The notes under the pieces are model-generated. The model did not search any database, was not told the origin of the DNA, and saw only the letters and a list, made by a program, of their open reading frames with translations. From Zelonia costaricensis (Eukaryota > Euglenozoa > Kinetoplastea > Trypanosomatida > Trypanosomatidae): 18,525 nucleotides of DNA. Position numbers and translations under genes: made by a program. The DNA lies in NCBI GenBank assembly GCA_030849075.1, contig JASAOO010003035.1, positions 1-18,525 of the forward strand. The letters are read 5' to 3'. This document shows, piece by piece, positions 17,049 to 18,525 of this stretch. Position 1 is the stretch's first letter. Every line of letters begins with the position of its first letter.

Positions 17049-17690
17049 CTAATAGTGCTGGATGTCGAGAATGTGCTGTAGCCGCTGGGAGGCGTTCTTG
17101 GTAAGGAAGCGCGACCACATCTTGTGGATCATAAACGAGAACCAGATGCGGCGCCCAAAGAGCCCGCCGATGATGAAGAGGATGAGGGAGTAGCTGGGCA
17201 GCATGATGCAGCAGTACATCAGGCGGTACAGCCACGGCCCGCTCTTCCAGCTCGCCTCGTCGGTGAGGCCGAGGAAGCCGTGGTGGCAGAGGTAGCGGAT
17301 CTGCGGCCGCACGAGGTACACCGCGGCCGAGCCGGCGATGGAGAAGACAAGGCAGATGATGAGCTGCTCGGACAGCGGCAGCTTGAAGAGGCTGCCCTTC
17401 GCCGGCACGCCCTTCACGTACACGATGTCCTTGTGCGTGCGCCAGTCCTTGCGCTGCGGGCCGTGCGACGGCGGCGCCGTGGCCGCCTTCGCCTCACCTG
17501 CCGCGGCGGAAGTCGTGTTCGCGTTCGCCTGCGCGGACGCCTTCGCCTCCGTCTGTGTGGCGCACCGCCGCTGGGTGTGGCGCAGACACGAGGACGACGG
17601 CGTCGGCATCGCGGGCCGCAAGACGCGCAGCGAGGGGCCCGCCGTCGGGGAGGCAGCCACACGCTGCACCAGCTGGAGACGGCCGAGCAT
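17049..17690 (-). CDS. Mitochondrial-type two-pass membrane protein, DUF6787-like
   Basis: 213 residues from ATG (17690) to TAG. The frame can be extended to a GTG at 17714, but 17690 is the first ATG and no ATG lies between it and the predicted splice acceptor. Residues 1-45 are rich in Arg, Ser and Ala without acidic residues, as in a mitochondrial presequence, and are followed by an Ala/Thr/Lys linker. The core has two hydrophobic segments: QLIICLVFSIAGSAAVYLV (about 107-127) and LMYCCIMLPSYSLILFIIGG (about 155-174). LFGRRIWFSF and a basic amphipathic tail come next. The pattern of helix, GS, RP, then a P-Y helix, GxLFG and an aromatic-basic tail matches the small membrane family DUF6787 that I know from Bacteroidetes-type bacteria. 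The likely site is the mitochondrial inner membrane. The function of the family is unknown to me. The gene is short and well conserved compared with its low-complexity neighbours. Confidence 0.85.
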   Translation of the reverse strand: MLGRLQLVQRVAASPTAGPSLRVLRPAMPTPSSSCLRHTQRRCATQTEAKASAQANANTTSAAAGEAKAATAPPSHGPQRKDWRTHKDIVYVKGVPAKGSLFKLPLSEQLIICLVFSIAGSAAVYLVRPQIRYLCHHGFLGLTDEASWKSGPWLYRLMYCCIMLPSYSLILFIIGGLFGRRIWFSFMIHKMWSRFLTKNASQRLQHILDIQHY

Positions 17691-17772
17691 CACGAATGAA
17701 AAGTAGCTCAGCACACAGAGGAACGAACTCAGGAAAAGCCTGTTGACTTTTTTGTATCGTTCTCAATGCGTA

Positions 17773-17791
17773 TGTGTGTGTGTGTGTGTGT
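17773..17791. repeat. TG microsatellite, 19 nt
   Basis: Lies inside the predicted leader of the mitochondrial-type gene, about 83 nt before its ATG. Confidence 0.95.
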
Positions 17792-17820
17792 TTGTGCTCG
17801 TATCGATGTGGGCACAGATG

Positions 17821-17934
17821 CTGGACATGATGGTGGGGGAGGAGGGGGGTGAGAGTACCGCAAGGTACGGAGCGAGAGGAAGAGAGGAGGGAAGGGTGTG
17901 AAAGAAGGACAGACAGCAAGTCGTGCCGCGACGC
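17821..17934 (-). promoter_or_regulatory. Candidate spliced-leader acceptor for the mitochondrial-type gene
   Basis: The sense strand has a C/T-rich tract ending TGTCCAG, with AG at 17822-17821, after 112 nt without AG. The nearest upstream ATG (17828-17826) lies just outside the predicted mRNA, so the 130-nt leader is ATG-free and the first start is 17690. Confidence 0.55.
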
Positions 17935-18449
17935 CTCTCGAGACTCTCGACGAGTGCCTCTGGTGTCGACGACAGGCCCCTCTTGAGAGATGATGGTCGT
18001 AAAAGCGCACGCGGAAACACGCACAGCCCTGACAAGCGTACAGTGAACTCGGGACGGCTCTTGGATAGCTCCTCTGCTTTTCTGCACGTTTTTCTTGTTT
18101 GACGGAAGGAGAGGAACCGCTCTTGGCAAGACGGCTTCGCCGACGCCCCCTGCGCCCACGCCTCCGGCAGCCGCAGGGACAGCGCAAGCTCTTGAGCACA
18201 AGCATAGACACACACGCACTCAACTAGTTCGGCTCCTTCACGAGAGACAGGGCTCGACGCACGACAAAAGAGGGGAAAAAATGAGAAGAGAGCAGGGTGA
18301 AGTCCGAGAGAAAAAAAAAACAGGAAGATGTCAAAGGTACGTGGGCCGCGTCCGCCGTTCGTGACACATCTTGAAGACGGGAGGGGTAGGGGCGAGGGGG
18401 GGAGGGAGGAGGGTACAGGGGGACCAAAGCAGCAGGAACGAGGAACGGG

Positions 18450-18471
18450 AAGATGGGGGGAAGATGGGGGG
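18450..18471. repeat. 11-nt direct repeat x2
   Basis: The unit AAGATGGGGGG occurs twice back to back in the purine-rich plus strand near the right edge. Confidence 0.85.
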
Positions 18472-18525
18472 AAGGGCGCACCCCACGCGCACACACAGAC
18501 GTAGAGGAAGTGCACACAGACGCGG

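Larger units (their letters stand above)
17691..18525. other. 5' flank of the mitochondrial-type gene, continuing to window edge
   Basis: Contains a CA repeat (sense), an acceptor at 17821-17822, a 112-nt AG-free pyrimidine stretch and further purine-rich plus-strand sequence with an 11-nt unit repeated twice near 18450-18471. A minus-strand frame of 250 codons here is Ser/Pro/Leu low complexity ending in a His-Thr run made by the microsatellite, so it is not a credible gene. Confidence 0.55.

Noticed and set aside
17691..17714. GTG start extending the mitochondrial-type protein by 8 residues
   Set aside because: Nuclear trypanosomatid genes start with ATG, and the first ATG in the predicted mRNA is 17690.
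1..18525. tRNA, snoRNA or strand-switch region
   Set aside because: No tRNA box A/B pair, no C/D-box array and no plus-strand gene was recognised; all genes point the same way.

Overview
The window looks like nuclear chromosomal DNA from a trypanosomatid of the Leishmania/Leptomonas/Crithidia type; I cannot name the species. Five intron-free, high-GC3 protein genes all lie on the minus strand, as in a directional gene cluster transcribed polycistronically. They are separated by 0.5-3.2 kb spacers full of GT/CA microsatellites, homopolymers and long purine tracts. On the sense strand these tracts are pyrimidine tracts followed by AG, the classic signal for spliced-leader trans-splicing. The proteins carry long Ala/Ser/Pro/Gly-rich disordered insertions typical of these parasites. 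I found no tRNA, rRNA, CRISPR array, transposase or plus-strand gene.

Layout in transcription order, from high to low coordinates. At 17049-17690 is a small mitochondrial-type protein with two membrane segments that resembles the DUF6787 family. At 15060-16010 is a UPF0193/EVG1 (C22orf23-like) family protein. At 9370-13797 is a 1475-residue low-complexity protein with a SAM-like domain, a CUE-like helical segment and an Arg-Gly tail; its start is uncertain. At 6991-8856 is a protein with several IQ motifs. At 1023-3782 is the trypanosomatid version of LRRC56, a flagellar protein needed for dynein-arm assembly. LRRC56 and UPF0193/EVG1 both belong to families tied to cilia. Neighbours in a trypanosomatid cluster need not share a function, so that link is only suggestive.

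The most unusual material is in the spacers. Upstream of LRRC56 about 1.6 kb of sense strand (3783-5382) has no ATG at all. Inside it a 290-nt run (4253-4542) lacks any AG, and at least three good spliced-leader acceptor candidates lie in tandem. CA repeats lie just upstream of four of the five start codons. G-rich, quadruplex-capable islands on the sense strand fall within about 180-360 nt after three of the stop codons. The best acceptor near the large gene falls inside its third codon, so its annotated start may be 14 codons too early. Another strong acceptor sits 6 nt before a 127-codon ORF at 14369-14752 that may be a small gene, although its codon use argues against this.
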